Below, in pieces: positions 10,025 through 19,600 of a DNA stretch of 64,000 bases. The stretch's first letter is position 1; each line of letters opens with the position of its first letter. Source of the stretch: an uncultured Clostridia bacterium (GTDB taxonomy: Bacteria > Bacillota > Clostridia > Christensenellales > Borkfalkiaceae); NCBI GenBank assembly GCA_944368775.1, contig CALVXB010000011.1, positions 18,667 to 82,666 on the forward strand, read 5' to 3'. The notes under the pieces were generated by a model. It was not told where the DNA came from. It did not search any database and saw only the letters and a program-made list of their open reading frames with translations. The translations under genes and the position numbers were made by a program.

Positions 10025-12490
10025 TCATTGCAGATACTTCATAGAGCGGAAGGCGACGGGCTTGCACCCCTTTTTCAGGCGCAGCGCCCTTCCTTTGGTG
10101 GTGCGGTCCTCGATGGAGACGTCCTCCTCGGTGTCCGCCTGCACGAGGGTGCCGTCGTCCAGCTCGACGGCGACCTTATACGGGTCGGTGACGATGTCGG
10201 CGTACACGACGCGGCGCTTGCCGCCGAGGTCGACGATCTTGACCCCCTTGCGGTAGCGCGCCATCGGGTCGATCTGCGAGAGGATGACCTTTTTGACGGT
10301 GCCCGCGTCGGTGGCGACGATGACCTCCCCCTCGCCGTCCGTCTGGCCGGCGAAGACGACCTCGTCCCCCTCCGACAGGGAGATGCCGCGCACGCCCGCC
10401 GAGATGCGGCCCTGGGCGGGGACGTCGTTCTTATAGGCGTTCAGGCACATGCCGCCCGCCGTAACGAAAAAGATGGTGACGGCGGCGTCCGCGCGCTCCT
10501 CTTCGACGCCGAGCACCGCGTCCCCCTCGTTGAGTTTGACCGCTTGGAAGGAGGATTTGACGACGCCGTACTCCTTCCATTCGCTCTTTTTGATATAGCC
10601 GAGGCGGGTGTAGAAGAGCAGGCAGCCCTTGGGCAGCTCTTCGCCGACGGCGAAGAAGGCGACGGGGCGCTCCCCCTCCTCCGCTTCGGGGAAGAGGTCG
10701 CGGTAGCGGCGGCCCTTGTCGCGCAGGCGGCCGGGGTCGACGCCGCGCAGGTCCAGCTTGTGGCAGTTGCCGCGGTCGGTGAAGGAATAGACGGTCTTGT
10801 CCGTCGACGTGTGCAGGATGAGCCGCCAGACGTCTGCCCACGCCGCGCGCTCGCCGAGGCGCTTGTCCGATTGGTTGAAATTCTTTTCCTGCACGATGCG
10901 CAGCTCTTCCGCCGCGCTGCAGCAGAGCACGCAGGGCACGGAGGGGCGTACGTCGTCGAACTTTTCCACCTTGATGTCCTCCGCCTTGCCGACGATGGCG
11001 CTGCGGCGCTCGCTCTTGAAGCGGCGCTTGATGTCGCGCAGCTCCTCCTGCACCACCTGCATCTGCAACTTTTTGCTCTCGACGATGGCGGTGAGGCGGG
11101 CGATCAGCTTTTTCAGCTCTTCGAGCTCCTGTTCGAGCTTGTACACTTCGAGCTTGGTCAGCCGCGCGAGGCGGAGGTCGAGGATGGCCTGCGCCTGCCG
11201 CTCGGACAGCTTGAACCGCTCGCGCAGCCGCTGGCGCGCCGCGGGGACGCTCTCGCTCGTCTTGATGATCTGCACCACCTCGTCGATGTTGCGCACGGCG
11301 ACGATCAGCCCCTCGAGGATGTGGCAGCGCTCCTTGGCCTGGGCGAGGTCGAACTTGGTGCGGCGCAGCACCACCTCGCGCTGGTAGGCGACGTAGTGGC
11401 GGATGATGTCGAGCAGGCCCATCTGCTGCGGCTTGCCGTCCGCGATGGCGACCATGTTCATGCCGAAGGTGGTCTCGAGGTCGGTGTACTTATACAGCGC
11501 GGCGAGGATCTTTTCGGCATTGGCGTCCTTTTTGACCTTGACGACGGCGCGCATGCCGTTGCGGTCGGACTCGTCCACCACCTCGGCGATGCCGCCGAGC
11601 AGCTCCTTCTTTTCCTCGCGCAGCTCGACGATCTTGGTGAGCAGCTTGGATTTGTTGACCTGATAGGGCAGCTCTGTGATGACGATGAGCTTTTTGTCGT
11701 TTTCCCCCTCCTCGATGTTCACCTTGGCGCGCAGGGTGATCTTGCCGCGGCCGGTCTCGTACGCCTGCTTGAGCTCGCCCTCGACGATATAGCCTCCCGT
11801 GGGGAAGTCGGGCGCGGGGATGCGCTTCATCATATCCGAGAGCTTGATCTTCGGGTTGTCGATGTAGGCGACGACGCCGTCGATGACCTCGCCGAGGTTG
11901 TGGGGCGGGATGTTGGTCGCCAGCCCGACGGCGATGCCGGACGCGCCGTTGACGAGCAGGTTGGGGAAGCGCCCGGGCAGCGTCTCCGGCTCCTTCAAAC
12001 TGTCGTCGAAGTTGAGGGTAAAGCGGACGGTGTCCTTTTCGATGTCGCGCAGCAGCTCGAGGGCGAGCGGTTCGAGGCGGGCCTCGGTGTAGCGCATGGC
12101 GGCGGCGGGGTCGCCGTCGACCGAGCCGAAGTTGCCGTGGCCGTTGACGAGGGTCATGCGCATGTTGAAGTCCTGCGCCATGCGCACCATCGCGTCGTAC
12201 ACGGACGAGTCGCCGTGCGGATGGTATTTGCCCATGCACTCGCCGACGATGCGCGCGCTCTTTTTGTGCGGCTTGTCGGGGGTGAGGCCCATGTCGTACA
12301 TGGTATAGAGGATGCGCCGCTGGACGGGCTTGAGGCCGTCCTCCACGCGGGGCAGGGCGCGGTCCAAAATGACGTACTCGGCGTACGGCAGCATGGAGCC
12401 GGGCAGCACCTCTTCGAGCGGGGTGAGAAAGATCTCCCCCTTCTGTTCGGGCGCGGGCAGCGCCGCGCTCTCTTTTTTCCGTCTTGCCAA
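10025..12490 (-). CDS. parC: Type IIA topoisomerase subunit A, ParC-like
   Basis: The product is 821 aa. It breaks and rejoins the gate DNA segment in a heterotetramer with subunit B. The active tyrosine is Y134 in [11 protein letters not shown]. The quinolone pocket reads [13 protein letters not shown], with serines and aspartate at the usual positions (S95, S96, D99). Coiled-coil arms occupy about 380-480 and a beta-pinwheel C-terminal domain follows. The canonical GyrA box (QRRGGKG) is absent; the equivalent place reads [13 protein letters not shown], so I call it topoisomerase IV type rather than gyrase. The start is TTG at 12490 with GGGGAGG eight bases upstream. It lies 15 bp behind parE. 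It could be a divergent gyrase A; the wider genome would decide. Confidence 0.85.
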   Translation of the reverse strand: MARRKKESAALPAPEQKGEIFLTPLEEVLPGSMLPYAEYVILDRALPRVEDGLKPVQRRILYTMYDMGLTPDKPHKKSARIVGECMGKYHPHGDSSVYDAMVRMAQDFNMRMTLVNGHGNFGSVDGDPAAAMRYTEARLEPLALELLRDIEKDTVRFTLNFDDSLKEPETLPGRFPNLLVNGASGIAVGLATNIPPHNLGEVIDGVVAYIDNPKIKLSDMMKRIPAPDFPTGGYIVEGELKQAYETGRGKITLRAKVNIEEGENDKKLIVITELPYQVNKSKLLTKIVELREEKKELLGGIAEVVDESDRNGMRAVVKVKKDANAEKILAALYKYTDLETTFGMNMVAIADGKPQQMGLLDIIRHYVAYQREVVLRRTKFDLAQAKERCHILEGLIVAVRNIDEVVQIIKTSESVPAARQRLRERFKLSERQAQAILDLRLARLTKLEVYKLEQELEELKKLIARLTAIVESKKLQMQVVQEELRDIKRRFKSERRSAIVGKAEDIKVEKFDDVRPSVPCVLCCSAAEELRIVQEKNFNQSDKRLGERAAWADVWRLILHTSTDKTVYSFTDRGNCHKLDLRGVDPGRLRDKGRRYRDLFPEAEEGERPVAFFAVGEELPKGCLLFYTRLGYIKKSEWKEYGVVKSSFQAVKLNEGDAVLGVEEERADAAVTIFFVTAGGMCLNAYKNDVPAQGRISAGVRGISLSEGDEVVFAGQTDGEGEVIVATDAGTVKKVILSQIDPMARYRKGVKIVDLGGKRRVVYADIVTDPYKVAVELDDGTLVQADTEEDVSIEDRTTKGRALRLKKGCKPVAFRSMKYLQ

Positions 12491-12505
12491 AGGTGTGTCC
12501 TCCCC

Positions 12506-14473
12506 TTACAGATTGACGCGGTCGATGAAGGTGTCGACCTTGTTGAAGTTTGCGTTGCGGGCGAGGAACTCTTTGCGCGCCTCGACGCGGTCGCCCATGA
12601 GCGCGGTGACCATCTGCTCCGCCTCGGCGGCGTCCTCGATGTTCACGCGGATGAGGTTGCGGCGGGCGGGGTCCATGGTCGTCTCCCATAGCTGCTCGGC
12701 GCTCATCTCGCCCAGCCCCTTGTACCGCTGGATCTGGTACCCCTTGCCGACCAACTCGATCTTTTTTTGCAGCTCGGCGTCGTCGTAGGCGTACTCGACG
12801 ATATCCTTTTTATATACCTTATACAGCGGCGGCATGCCGATGTACACGTTGCCGTTGTTGATCAGCTCGCGCATGTAGCGGAAGAAGAAGGTGAGCAGGA
12901 TGCAGCGGATGTGCATGCCGTCTTGGTCGGCATCCGAGAGGATGATGACCTTGTGGTACTTCAAATCGTCCATGCGGAAGTCGCTGCCGTAGCCCGCGCC
13001 CAGCGCCGAGATGATGGTGCGGATCTCCTCGTTGGCGAGCACCTGGTCGATGCGCTTCTTTTCCACGTTCAGCGGCTTGCCGCGCAGGGGCAGGATGGCC
13101 TGCGTCTGCCGCACGCGCGCCTGCTTGGCGGTGCCGCCCGCAGAGTCGCCCTCGACGATGAACAGCTCGTTCAGCTCCGGCTTTTTGCCCGTGCAGGCGG
13201 ACAGCTTGCCGACGAGGGTGAGGCTGTCGATGGAATTTTTTGCGCGGGCGACCTCCTTGGCCTGCCGCGCCGCGATGCGCACGCGCGCCGCGTTCTGCGC
13301 CTTTTTGACGACTTCGTCGAATACCGCCTTGTTCTTCGGGTCGGCGAACAGCGCGTTGATGCCCTCGACCGTCGCCGTCTCGACGGGCAGCCGCGCCTCC
13401 GCGTTGCCGAGTTTTGTCTTGGTCTGCCCCTCGAACTGCACGTTCTTCATCTTGACGGAGAGGATGGCCGTCAGCCCCTCGCGGAAGTCCTCGCCCAAAA
13501 GGTTGGCGTCCTTCTCCTTGAGCGCGCCCGTGCTGCGGGCGATGTCGTTGAGGCTCTTGGTCAGCCCCGCGCGGAAGCCCGTCTCGTGGAAGCCGCCCTC
13601 GGGGGTGGGGATGTTGTTGACGAAGGAGAAGAGACTTTCGGTAAAGTCGCCCGTGTGCTGGATGGCGAACTCGATGAGGATGCCGTCCTTTTCCGTCTTA
13701 TAGCCGACCGGCTCGCGGTAGAGCGGGCTCTTGCCCTCGTTGAGATACAGGCAAAAGTCGTGCAGGCCGCCGTCGAATTTATAGTTGACGGAGAGGGGCT
13801 TCTGCCCCTCGGCAACGCGCTCGTCGACGAGGTCGATCTCCAGCCCCTTGTTGAGGAAGGCGAGCTCTTTGAGCCGCTTGGATACGGCGTCGAAGTTGAA
13901 CTCCGTCGTATCGAAGACGGCCGCGTCCGGCTTGAAGTGCACGAAGGTGCCCGTCTTGTCCGTCTTGACGCCGGTGTCGACAAGGTGCCCCTCGGGCACG
14001 CCGCTCATCACCTTGTCCGCCTCTTTGTCGTAATAAGAATGGAAGGCCATCTTGTACACGGTGCCGCGGTACACCTCTACTTTCAGCCACTCGGAGAGGG
14101 CGTTGGTGACCGAAGCGCCCACGCCGTGCAGGCCGCCCGAAAAGGAATAGTTGTGCTCGTCGAACTTGCCGCCCGCGTGCAGCTGGGTGAACACGACCTC
14201 GACGCCCGAGACGCCCGTCTGCGGGTGGATGTCCGTCGGGATGCCGCGGCCGTCGTCCTCGACGGAGGCGCTGCCGTCCGCATACAGTTTAACCTGTATG
14301 CGCGTCGCGTAACCGTTGGCGGCCTCGTCGACGGCGTTGTCGACGATCTCCCAGAGGATGTGGTGCAGCCCCTTGACGCCCGTCGAACCGATGTACATGC
14401 CCGGGCGCAGGCGCACCGCGTCCAGCCCCTCGAGTATGCGTATATCTTCTGCGCTGTATTTTTGATCGGCCAT
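12506..14473 (-). CDS. parE: Type IIA topoisomerase subunit B, ParE-like
   Basis: The product is 655 aa. It provides ATP-driven strand passage together with the subunit A encoded 15 bp downstream. The GHKL ATPase domain shows EIVDNAVDEAANG and DDGRGIPTD; a transducer domain follows. The TOPRIM motifs are EGDSAGGTAKQ and SDADQDGMHI. The C-terminal RYKGLGEM motif is intact. The ATG at 14473 follows AAGGAGGACGGC; a longer in-frame start is rejected for lack of family similarity. A sigma-A promoter lies at 14538-14566. Named ParE because of the partner's missing GyrA box. Confidence 0.88.
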   Translation of the reverse strand: MADQKYSAEDIRILEGLDAVRLRPGMYIGSTGVKGLHHILWEIVDNAVDEAANGYATRIQVKLYADGSASVEDDGRGIPTDIHPQTGVSGVEVVFTQLHAGGKFDEHNYSFSGGLHGVGASVTNALSEWLKVEVYRGTVYKMAFHSYYDKEADKVMSGVPEGHLVDTGVKTDKTGTFVHFKPDAAVFDTTEFNFDAVSKRLKELAFLNKGLEIDLVDERVAEGQKPLSVNYKFDGGLHDFCLYLNEGKSPLYREPVGYKTEKDGILIEFAIQHTGDFTESLFSFVNNIPTPEGGFHETGFRAGLTKSLNDIARSTGALKEKDANLLGEDFREGLTAILSVKMKNVQFEGQTKTKLGNAEARLPVETATVEGINALFADPKNKAVFDEVVKKAQNAARVRIAARQAKEVARAKNSIDSLTLVGKLSACTGKKPELNELFIVEGDSAGGTAKQARVRQTQAILPLRGKPLNVEKKRIDQVLANEEIRTIISALGAGYGSDFRMDDLKYHKVIILSDADQDGMHIRCILLTFFFRYMRELINNGNVYIGMPPLYKVYKKDIVEYAYDDAELQKKIELVGKGYQIQRYKGLGEMSAEQLWETTMDPARRNLIRVNIEDAAEAEQMVTALMGDRVEARKEFLARNANFNKVDTFIDRVNL

Positions 14474-14537
14474 GCCGTCCTCCTTGTATCTGCCCTTGCG
14501 CCGCGTCCGGCGCAAAATGCCCCTTATTTTACCTGAC

Positions 14538-14566
14538 ATTATACCATATATTGCGCTTTTTTTCAA
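14538..14566 (-). promoter_or_regulatory. parE-parC promoter
   Basis: On the minus strand TTGAAA (14561-14566) and TATAAT (14538-14543) are 17 bp apart, about 65 bp upstream of the parE ATG. Confidence 0.8.
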
Positions 14567-14675
14567 GGGGATGGGCAAAAAAAGCCCCGCCCCCGCGAAA
14601 AAATGCAGAGACGGGAAATTTGTTTCACAAAGGCGCGTTCCCCGCGCGCGGGCACGCTCTTTTGCGGCGGCGCGC

Positions 14676-15578
14676 TCAATTTTGGGCGGCGGGGGTGCGG
14701 ACGGACAGCCTTTCCAAAAATCCGAGTACGGCGGCGACGCCCTCTTCGGCGTGCGCGCGCTCGTTCAAAAACTCGTGCCGCGAGCCCTCGATGAGATGCA
14801 CGGTGACCTCCTGCACGCCCGCGCCGCGGTAGTACTTTTCCAGCCGCAGCACGCCCGCGCCCATGTCGCCGACGGGGTCGCTCTTGCCCGAAAGCAGCAG
14901 GATGGGCAGGTCGGGCGGCGGGCAGGCGTCCTTTTTGTACAGCCCGGCGAGGCCGCGGAAGAAGGATGCGAAGAAGTTGTTGCTGCACACGAACTTGCAG
15001 TAGGGGTCGGCGTGGTAGCGGGCGTTGTTTTCGGCGTCGCCCGAAAGCCACTCGCCGTCGGCGAACTTTTTGCCGAAACCGCCGAACACGATCTTGTTGA
15101 CGAGGCGGGCGGGCGCATCTTTGCCGCGCAGCAGGCCGCCGACGTTTGCGACCAGCCGCCCCGCCGCGACGGCGAGCGCGTTCTGCCGCGAGCTGCCCGC
15201 GACGACGGCGCCGTCGATGAGGTAGCCGAACCGCCGCACGAATGCCTGCGTCAGAAAGGAGCCGTACGAAAAGCCGAACAGCGCGTATGGCAGGCCGGGG
15301 TACTTGCCGCGGTAGGTCTGCGCGAGCAGCGCCATGTCGCAGACGGTGTCGGCGAACATATCCCCGGGCGCGTAGCCGAGGGTGGCGGCGTCGGTATCGC
15401 CGTGGCCGCGGTGGTCCTCCGCCACCACGACGTAGCCGTGCGCGTTCAGCCGCCGCGCGAAGCCCTCGTAGCGGGCGGCGTATTCGTTCATGCCGTGCGC
15501 GATCTGCACGACGCCGCGCGGCCGGCCGACCTCCTCCCACGCGTGCACGGCGATGTCTTTTCCGTCAAACGAGATCAT
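14676..15578 (-). CDS. Alpha/beta hydrolase of the serine aminopeptidase / monoacylglycerol lipase type
   Basis: The product is 300 aa. The fold is clear from GVVQIAHGMNEYAARY (oxyanion loop), EDHRGHGDT, the nucleophile elbow GFSYGS (S104), the acid in LLSGKSDPVGD and the histidine in EGSRHEFLNE. It probably hydrolyses lipid or other carboxylic esters; the substrate is unknown. No signal peptide is seen. The ATG at 15578 follows GGGGAGGGAGAT, while a longer frame upstream has no ribosome site. It is monocistronic, divergent from the murG homologue. Confidence 0.85.
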   Translation of the reverse strand: MISFDGKDIAVHAWEEVGRPRGVVQIAHGMNEYAARYEGFARRLNAHGYVVVAEDHRGHGDTDAATLGYAPGDMFADTVCDMALLAQTYRGKYPGLPYALFGFSYGSFLTQAFVRRFGYLIDGAVVAGSSRQNALAVAAGRLVANVGGLLRGKDAPARLVNKIVFGGFGKKFADGEWLSGDAENNARYHADPYCKFVCSNNFFASFFRGLAGLYKKDACPPPDLPILLLSGKSDPVGDMGAGVLRLEKYYRGAGVQEVTVHLIEGSRHEFLNERAHAEEGVAAVLGFLERLSVRTPAAQN

Positions 15579-15627
15579 ATCTCCCTCCCCTCGCCCCGCG
15601 CGGTGCGGCGGGGCGCTTTGCAACACT

Positions 15628-15656
15628 ATTGTACCCCATATCGCCGCGCGTGTAAA
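15628..15656 (-). promoter_or_regulatory. Promoter of the alpha/beta hydrolase
   Basis: On the minus strand TTTACA (15651-15656) and TACAAT (15628-15633) are 17 bp apart, 50 bp upstream of the ATG. Confidence 0.75.
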
Positions 15657-15697
15657 GCAAACGGAAGAAATTTTTGCGCGGCGGCCGCCTTTCTTTC

Positions 15698-15831
15698 CGC
15701 CCCCGCCCGCGCGGCAAGATTTTTGCGCGCGGAGGAGAAGAATTTTTGGCTGCGGGCGCGCCTTCACCTACGCCCCCGCCCGCGCGGCCGCCTTTTTTGC
15801 GCGCGGGGGAGAAGAATTTTTCGCTGCGGGC
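15698..15831. repeat. Imperfect direct repeat upstream of the murG homologue
   Basis: A block of about 60 bp at 15698-15757 recurs at 15771-15831. It begins CGCCCCCGCCCGCGCGGC and ends near GAGAAGAATTTTTNGCTGC. A partial third copy precedes them (about 15664-15690). The rest of the 307-bp divergent gap holds the hydrolase promoter. Confidence 0.7.
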
Positions 15832-15885
15832 ATATCCTCCGCCCCGCGCCGATATACTAAATGGAGACTTTTGCGGAGGCAAGCC

Positions 15886-16941
15886 ATGCAGACACTCATC
15901 CTCACCGGCGGCGGGAGCGCGGGGCACGTCGTGCCCAACCTCGCGCTCGTGCCCGCGCTGCGCGCGCACTTCCGCCTCGCCTATGTCGGCACGAACGGCA
16001 TCGAAAAGAAGCTCGCGGAGCGGGCGGGCATCCCCTTTTATACCATCCCCGCCGCCAAGCTGGTGCGCGGCTCGCTCGCGGCCAACCTCTCCCTGCCCTT
16101 CCGCCTGCGCGCGAGCGCGCGCGCCGCCAAGGAAGCGCTGCTGGAGGCTGGCGCGGACGTCGTCTTTTCCAAGGGCGGGTACGTCGCCCTGCCCGTCGCG
16201 CTGGCGGCGCGGTCGCTGGGCATCCCCGCGCTCACGCACGAATCGGACCTGACGCCCGGCCTCGCCAACCGCCTGATCGCCCGCCGCTGCGCGGCGGTGT
16301 TGACCAGCTTCCCCGAGACGGCAAAACGCTTCAAAAACGGGGCGTTCACCGGCCCGCCCGTGCGCGCGGAGCTGTTTGCCGGCAGCCGCGCGCAGGCGTT
16401 GCACAAGTACGGGCTGACGGGCGCAAAGCCGGTGCTGCTCGCCTTCGGCGGCGGGAGCGGCAGCCGCACCCTCAACCGCGCGCTGAAGGGGGCGCTGCCC
16501 GCCCTGCTCCCCCACTGCGACGTGCTGCACATCCGCGGGGAGGGGGAAGGGGAAGGCGCGCCGCGGGCGGGGTATGTGCCCATGCCCTACGAGCCGGATA
16601 TGGCTACCGCCTACGCCTGCGCCGACTTTGTTCTCGCCCGTGCGGGCTCGAATACGGTGTTTGAGGCGCTCGCCTTAAAGAAGCCCGCCCTCTTCGTGCC
16701 CCTCGAAAACCGCCGCTCGCGCGGGGACCAGGCGCAAAACGCCGCCTATTTTGAAGAGCGCGGGCTGTGCCGCGTGCTGCGCGAGCGCGACCTGACCCCC
16801 GCCCGCCTGTGCGAGAGCCTGCGCGCCCTCGCCGCCGACGCGGCGCTGCGGCAGCGGCTGGAAAAGACGGACTTTACGGGCGGCAACGAAGCCATCGCCG
16901 CGCACATCGCCCGCATCGCCGGCCTTGCCGCAAACCCCTGA
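15886..16941 (+). CDS. murG: MurG-family UDP-GlcNAc transferase
   Basis: The product is 351 aa, the family length. MurG adds GlcNAc to lipid I at the inner face of the membrane, making lipid II. Seen: the N-terminal loop LTGGGSAGHVVPNLAL, the SKGGYVALPVALAA loop, the HESDLTPGLANR segment, the C-domain loop AFGGGSGSRTLN and the donor-site segment ARAGSNTVFEALALKKPALFVPL. The ATG at 15886 follows GCGGAGGCAAGCC. It stands alone rather than in a dcw cluster, so it could be an extra copy. A strong terminator follows. Confidence 0.85.
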   Translation: MQTLILTGGGSAGHVVPNLALVPALRAHFRLAYVGTNGIEKKLAERAGIPFYTIPAAKLVRGSLAANLSLPFRLRASARAAKEALLEAGADVVFSKGGYVALPVALAARSLGIPALTHESDLTPGLANRLIARRCAAVLTSFPETAKRFKNGAFTGPPVRAELFAGSRAQALHKYGLTGAKPVLLAFGGGSGSRTLNRALKGALPALLPHCDVLHIRGEGEGEGAPRAGYVPMPYEPDMATAYACADFVLARAGSNTVFEALALKKPALFVPLENRRSRGDQAQNAAYFEERGLCRVLRERDLTPARLCESLRALAADAALRQRLEKTDFTGGNEAIAAHIARIAGLAANP

Positions 16942-17010
16942 CGCGCGGCTGTGCGCCGAAAAGGGGCTATTATGTCTGACATAGTACTATGCAAACGGCG
17001 AAAAAGTGCA

Positions 17011-17050
17011 GGAGCGGGGCGGCCTTTGGCCGCCCCGCTCCCCTTTTTTT
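17011..17050 (+). terminator. Terminator of the murG homologue
   Basis: A perfect 14-bp GC stem (17011-17024 with 17028-17041, loop TTT) is followed by seven T. Upstream, 16972-16992 holds two short palindromes (TATGTC-T-GACATA and CATAGTACTATG) of unknown meaning. Confidence 0.85.
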
Positions 17051-17067
17051 CCGCTGTTCGGCCCGCC

Positions 17068-17117
17068 GCTCACGGCGCGCCGTCAAAGCTGTGACTCCGC
17101 GCTCACGGCGCGCCGTC
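17068..17117. repeat. 17-bp direct repeat duplicating the end of ylmC
   Basis: GCTCACGGCGCGCCGTC is present at 17068-17084 and 17101-17117, a 33-bp period. The second copy contains the ylmC stop codon; the first lies just outside the gene. Confidence 0.7.
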
Positions 17118-17402
17118 GAAGCCGCAGCCGCCCGGCCCGCCGCGCTCATCGCGCTTGCCCTCGCAGGGGCGGGTCTTCAGGTCGACGAGCACGACGTCTG
17201 CGCCGATCTTGACGACGTTGTGCAGCGAGATGAACACGTCTTCCCGCTTGAACAGGCGCAGCCCGTTCTTGCCCGGGACGGCGATGCCGAGCACCCGCCC
17301 CTCGGGATAAGTAAAGACGATGTCTGACGTCTTGCCGAGGTTGCGCCCGTCCGACACGTTGACGACGAACTTGCACTTCAGCTCTCTGTAAGAAGTTTCC
17401 AT
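17103..17402 (-). CDS. ylmC: YlmC/YmxH family PRC-barrel sporulation protein
   Basis: The product is 99 aa. METSYRELKCKFVVNVSDGR, then LGKTSDIVFTYPEGRVLGI and a final IGADVVLVDL, match the small PRC-barrel proteins annotated as YlmC/YmxH in Firmicutes. Members are tied to sporulation; biochemical function is unknown. It has a family-atypical Gly/Pro-rich tail after residue 80. The ATG at 17402 follows GGGGAGGTCATCGCT. A sigma-E-like promoter lies 60 bp upstream, which fits a mother-cell role. Confidence 0.8.
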   Translation of the reverse strand: METSYRELKCKFVVNVSDGRNLGKTSDIVFTYPEGRVLGIAVPGKNGLRLFKREDVFISLHNVVKIGADVVLVDLKTRPCEGKRDERGGPGGCGFDGAP

Positions 17403-17460
17403 AGCGATGACCTCCCCGCGCCCGCAGGCGCGCGGACGCAGAAAAGACGCGTCCTCTACC

Positions 17461-17489
17461 ATTGTATGCGCCCGCAGCGAAAAATGTGC
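17461..17489 (-). promoter_or_regulatory. Sigma-E-like promoter of ylmC
   Basis: On the minus strand GCACATT (17483-17489) and CATACAAT (17461-17468) are 14 bp apart. They match the Bacillus sigma-E pattern KMATATT-N14-CATACANT at most positions. No good sigma-A -35 fits this -10. Confidence 0.45.
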
Positions 17490-17626
17490 CGCATCGCGGC
17501 GAAATGCGGCGGGAGGGCGCAAAAAACCGCGAACCATGTCACACATATTACTTTGCAAAAACGCAAAAAACGCGATTGACTGCCCGAAATTTGCGCATAC
17601 TGACCGAAAACAGGAGGAAACGCAGG

Positions 17627-17758
17627 ATGCCCAAAAAGAAGAAGCAAAAGGTGCGCTCGCTGACCGAACAGCAGTACAACGAATACCTGATGGCGCTCAA
17701 AGACGAGCGCCCGACCATGCTCATCGACAAGGAAGGAAAGCGCCGCCCGCAGCGCTGA
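17627..17758 (+). CDS. 43-aa basic peptide
   Basis: MPKKKKQKVRSL opens a small protein with the central SLTEQQYNEYLMALKDERP segment and a basic C-terminus. AGGAGGAAACGCAGG precedes the ATG at 17627, which supports real translation; the longer in-frame version is not supported. A possible TTGACT (17576) lies upstream with a poor -10. The stop codon sits in the loop of a 14-bp hairpin. No family is recognised. Confidence 0.6.
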   Translation: MPKKKKQKVRSLTEQQYNEYLMALKDERPTMLIDKEGKRRPQR

Positions 17759-17773
17759 AGCGCTGCGGGCGGC
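17742..17773. terminator. Hairpin between the small basic gene and the ABC exporter
   Basis: A perfect 14-bp stem (17742-17755 with 17760-17773) has a TGAA loop that contains the stop codon of the 43-aa gene. T-runs are weak on both sides. It separates two convergent genes and may end transcription from both. Confidence 0.55.
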
Positions 17774-17806
17774 GCAAAACCGACCGATATACCGTTCTTG
17801 CAGCCG

Positions 17807-19600
17807 TCAATGGGAGAACTGCGCGTTGTAGAGGTCGTAATAGAATCCGCGCTTTTGCATCAGTTGGGCGTGGGTGCCCTGCTCGATGACGGAGCCCTTG
17901 TTCATCACCAAAATGAGGTCGGCGTCGAGGATGGTGGAGAGGCGGTGGGCGACGATGAAGGAGGTGCGCCCGCGCATCATCTTGCGGAAGGCCTTTTGGA
18001 TGCGCATCTCCGTCATGGTATCGATGTTGCTGGTCGCCTCGTCGAGGATGAGCATGGGCGGGTCGGCGAGCATGACGCGCGCGATACACAACAGCTGCCG
18101 CTCGCCCTGCGAGACGCTGACGCTGCCCGTGAGCACGGTGTCGTAGCCCTCGGGCATATTGCGGATGAAAAAGTCGCAGTAGGCGGCCTTGGCGGCTGCC
18201 TCCACCTGCGCGCGCGTCGCGCTCTCGTTGCCGTAGGCGATGTTCCAGGCGACCGTTTCCTGCGCGAGGAAGCTCTCTTGCAGCACCATGCCGAACAGAC
18301 GGCGGTACTCGTCGAGGGGGATGTCGCGCACGTCGACGCCGTCCACCGTGATGCGCCCGCCGCGCAGCTTATAAAAGCGCATGAGCAGGTTGATGAGCGT
18401 CGTCTTGCCGCAGCCGGTCGGCCCGACGATGGCGACCTTGCTGCCCGCGGGCACCGTCACGTTGAGGTGCTCGATCAGCTTCTGCTCGGGGGAGTAGGAG
18501 AAGGTGACGTCTTCAAAACAGATGTCGCCGCGCACCTTGCCGATGTGTTTGCTGCCCGCGAGCTCTTCCCCCGGCTCGTCGACGACGGCGAAGACGCGCT
18601 CGGCGGAGGCGAAGGCGTTTTGCATCTGCGTGACGACGTTAGACACCTCGTTGAAGGGCTTGGTGTATTGGTTGGCGTAGCTCAAAAATACCGAGAGCAT
18701 GCCGGGCGTAAAGCCGCTCAAAGTGAGGACGCCGAGGGTGAGTTCGCCGCCCGTGCTGAGGATGCAGAAGAGCGCGCCCAGCACACCGACGAAGGCGTAG
18801 ATGACGGCGTTGACGAAGCGGGTCGAAGGGTTGGTGAGCGCGGAAAAGTACTGCGCGCGCCAGCCGATCTCGTAGAGATGCGCGTCGATCTCCTCGAATT
18901 TTTTGCAGGAATTTTCTTCCTGGCCGAAGAGCAGCACCGTCTTTTGCCCGCCGATCATCTCCTTGGCGTGCGCGGCGAGCTTGCCCTGCACGCGCACCTG
19001 CCGCGAGAAGCTTTTGAAGGTGCGCTTGGTGATGAAGGCGGCCGCAAACAGCGACAGCGGCGTGAGCACGACGACGACCAGCGCGATGACGTAGTTGATC
19101 GCGAACATGACGACGAGGGTCGCGAGGATGGTCATGACGCCCGTAAACAGCTGCGAGACGCCCTGCAAAAGGCCGTCGGAGACGATGTCGACGTCGTTGA
19201 CGACGCGGGCGATGACGTCGCCCTGGGCGTGGGTGTCGATGTAGCGCACGCGCGCGGCGGTCAGGCTGTAAAAGGCGTCGCGGCGCAGGTCGCGCACGAT
19301 GCGGTAGCAGAGCACGTTGACGAGGTCGCCTTGGATCTTTTGCGAGAGGAAGGCGAGCAGCACGCACAGCGCAAACCCCGCCGTCATAAAGTAGACGGTG
19401 GAAAAGTCGACCTGCCCCGCGCCGAGCATGGCGTCGATCGCCTCGCCGTACAGCACCGGGCCGAGCAGCACGAAGGCGACGTATAAGACGCTGGTCAGCA
19501 GGATGAAGGCGACGCGCGCGCGGTAGGGGCGCACGTAGCGGAGCAGGCGGCGGACGATGTTCTTTTTGAGCCCGCGGACGGGCGAATGGATCTTGCTCAT
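17807..19600 (-). CDS. Heterodimeric ABC exporter, subunit with canonical ATPase site
   Basis: The product is 597 aa: an exporter-type membrane domain with six predicted helices (about 30-320), then the nucleotide-binding domain. Walker A is GPTGCGKTTL and Walker B LILDEATSNID has the catalytic Glu. The signature reads VSQGERQ instead of LSGGQ. The start ATG at 19600 overlaps the stop of the upstream subunit by 4 bp (ATGA), so translation is coupled. The pairing pattern matches BmrCD/TM287-288-type multidrug exporters: this subunit has the good Walker B and the odd signature. The substrate is unknown. Confidence 0.9.
   Translation of the reverse strand: MSKIHSPVRGLKKNIVRRLLRYVRPYRARVAFILLTSVLYVAFVLLGPVLYGEAIDAMLGAGQVDFSTVYFMTAGFALCVLLAFLSQKIQGDLVNVLCYRIVRDLRRDAFYSLTAARVRYIDTHAQGDVIARVVNDVDIVSDGLLQGVSQLFTGVMTILATLVVMFAINYVIALVVVVLTPLSLFAAAFITKRTFKSFSRQVRVQGKLAAHAKEMIGGQKTVLLFGQEENSCKKFEEIDAHLYEIGWRAQYFSALTNPSTRFVNAVIYAFVGVLGALFCILSTGGELTLGVLTLSGFTPGMLSVFLSYANQYTKPFNEVSNVVTQMQNAFASAERVFAVVDEPGEELAGSKHIGKVRGDICFEDVTFSYSPEQKLIEHLNVTVPAGSKVAIVGPTGCGKTTLINLLMRFYKLRGGRITVDGVDVRDIPLDEYRRLFGMVLQESFLAQETVAWNIAYGNESATRAQVEAAAKAAYCDFFIRNMPEGYDTVLTGSVSVSQGERQLLCIARVMLADPPMLILDEATSNIDTMTEMRIQKAFRKMMRGRTSFIVAHRLSTILDADLILVMNKGSVIEQGTHAQLMQKRGFYYDLYNAQFSH

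Noticed and set aside
9137..12691. Very long open frame on the plus strand (about 1180 codons) opposite parC/parE
   Set aside because: It is the mirror of a GC-rich conserved gene pair, has no ribosome site, and its product shows no domain. Similar mirrors over 29964-33203, 39800-43252, 44388-48629, 52381-55485 and 57702-61511 were rejected for the same reason.
16972..16992. Promoter between the murG homologue and its terminator
   Set aside because: The palindromes TATGTC-T-GACATA and CATAGTACTATG are eye-catching, but there is no gene behind them before the terminator at 17011.
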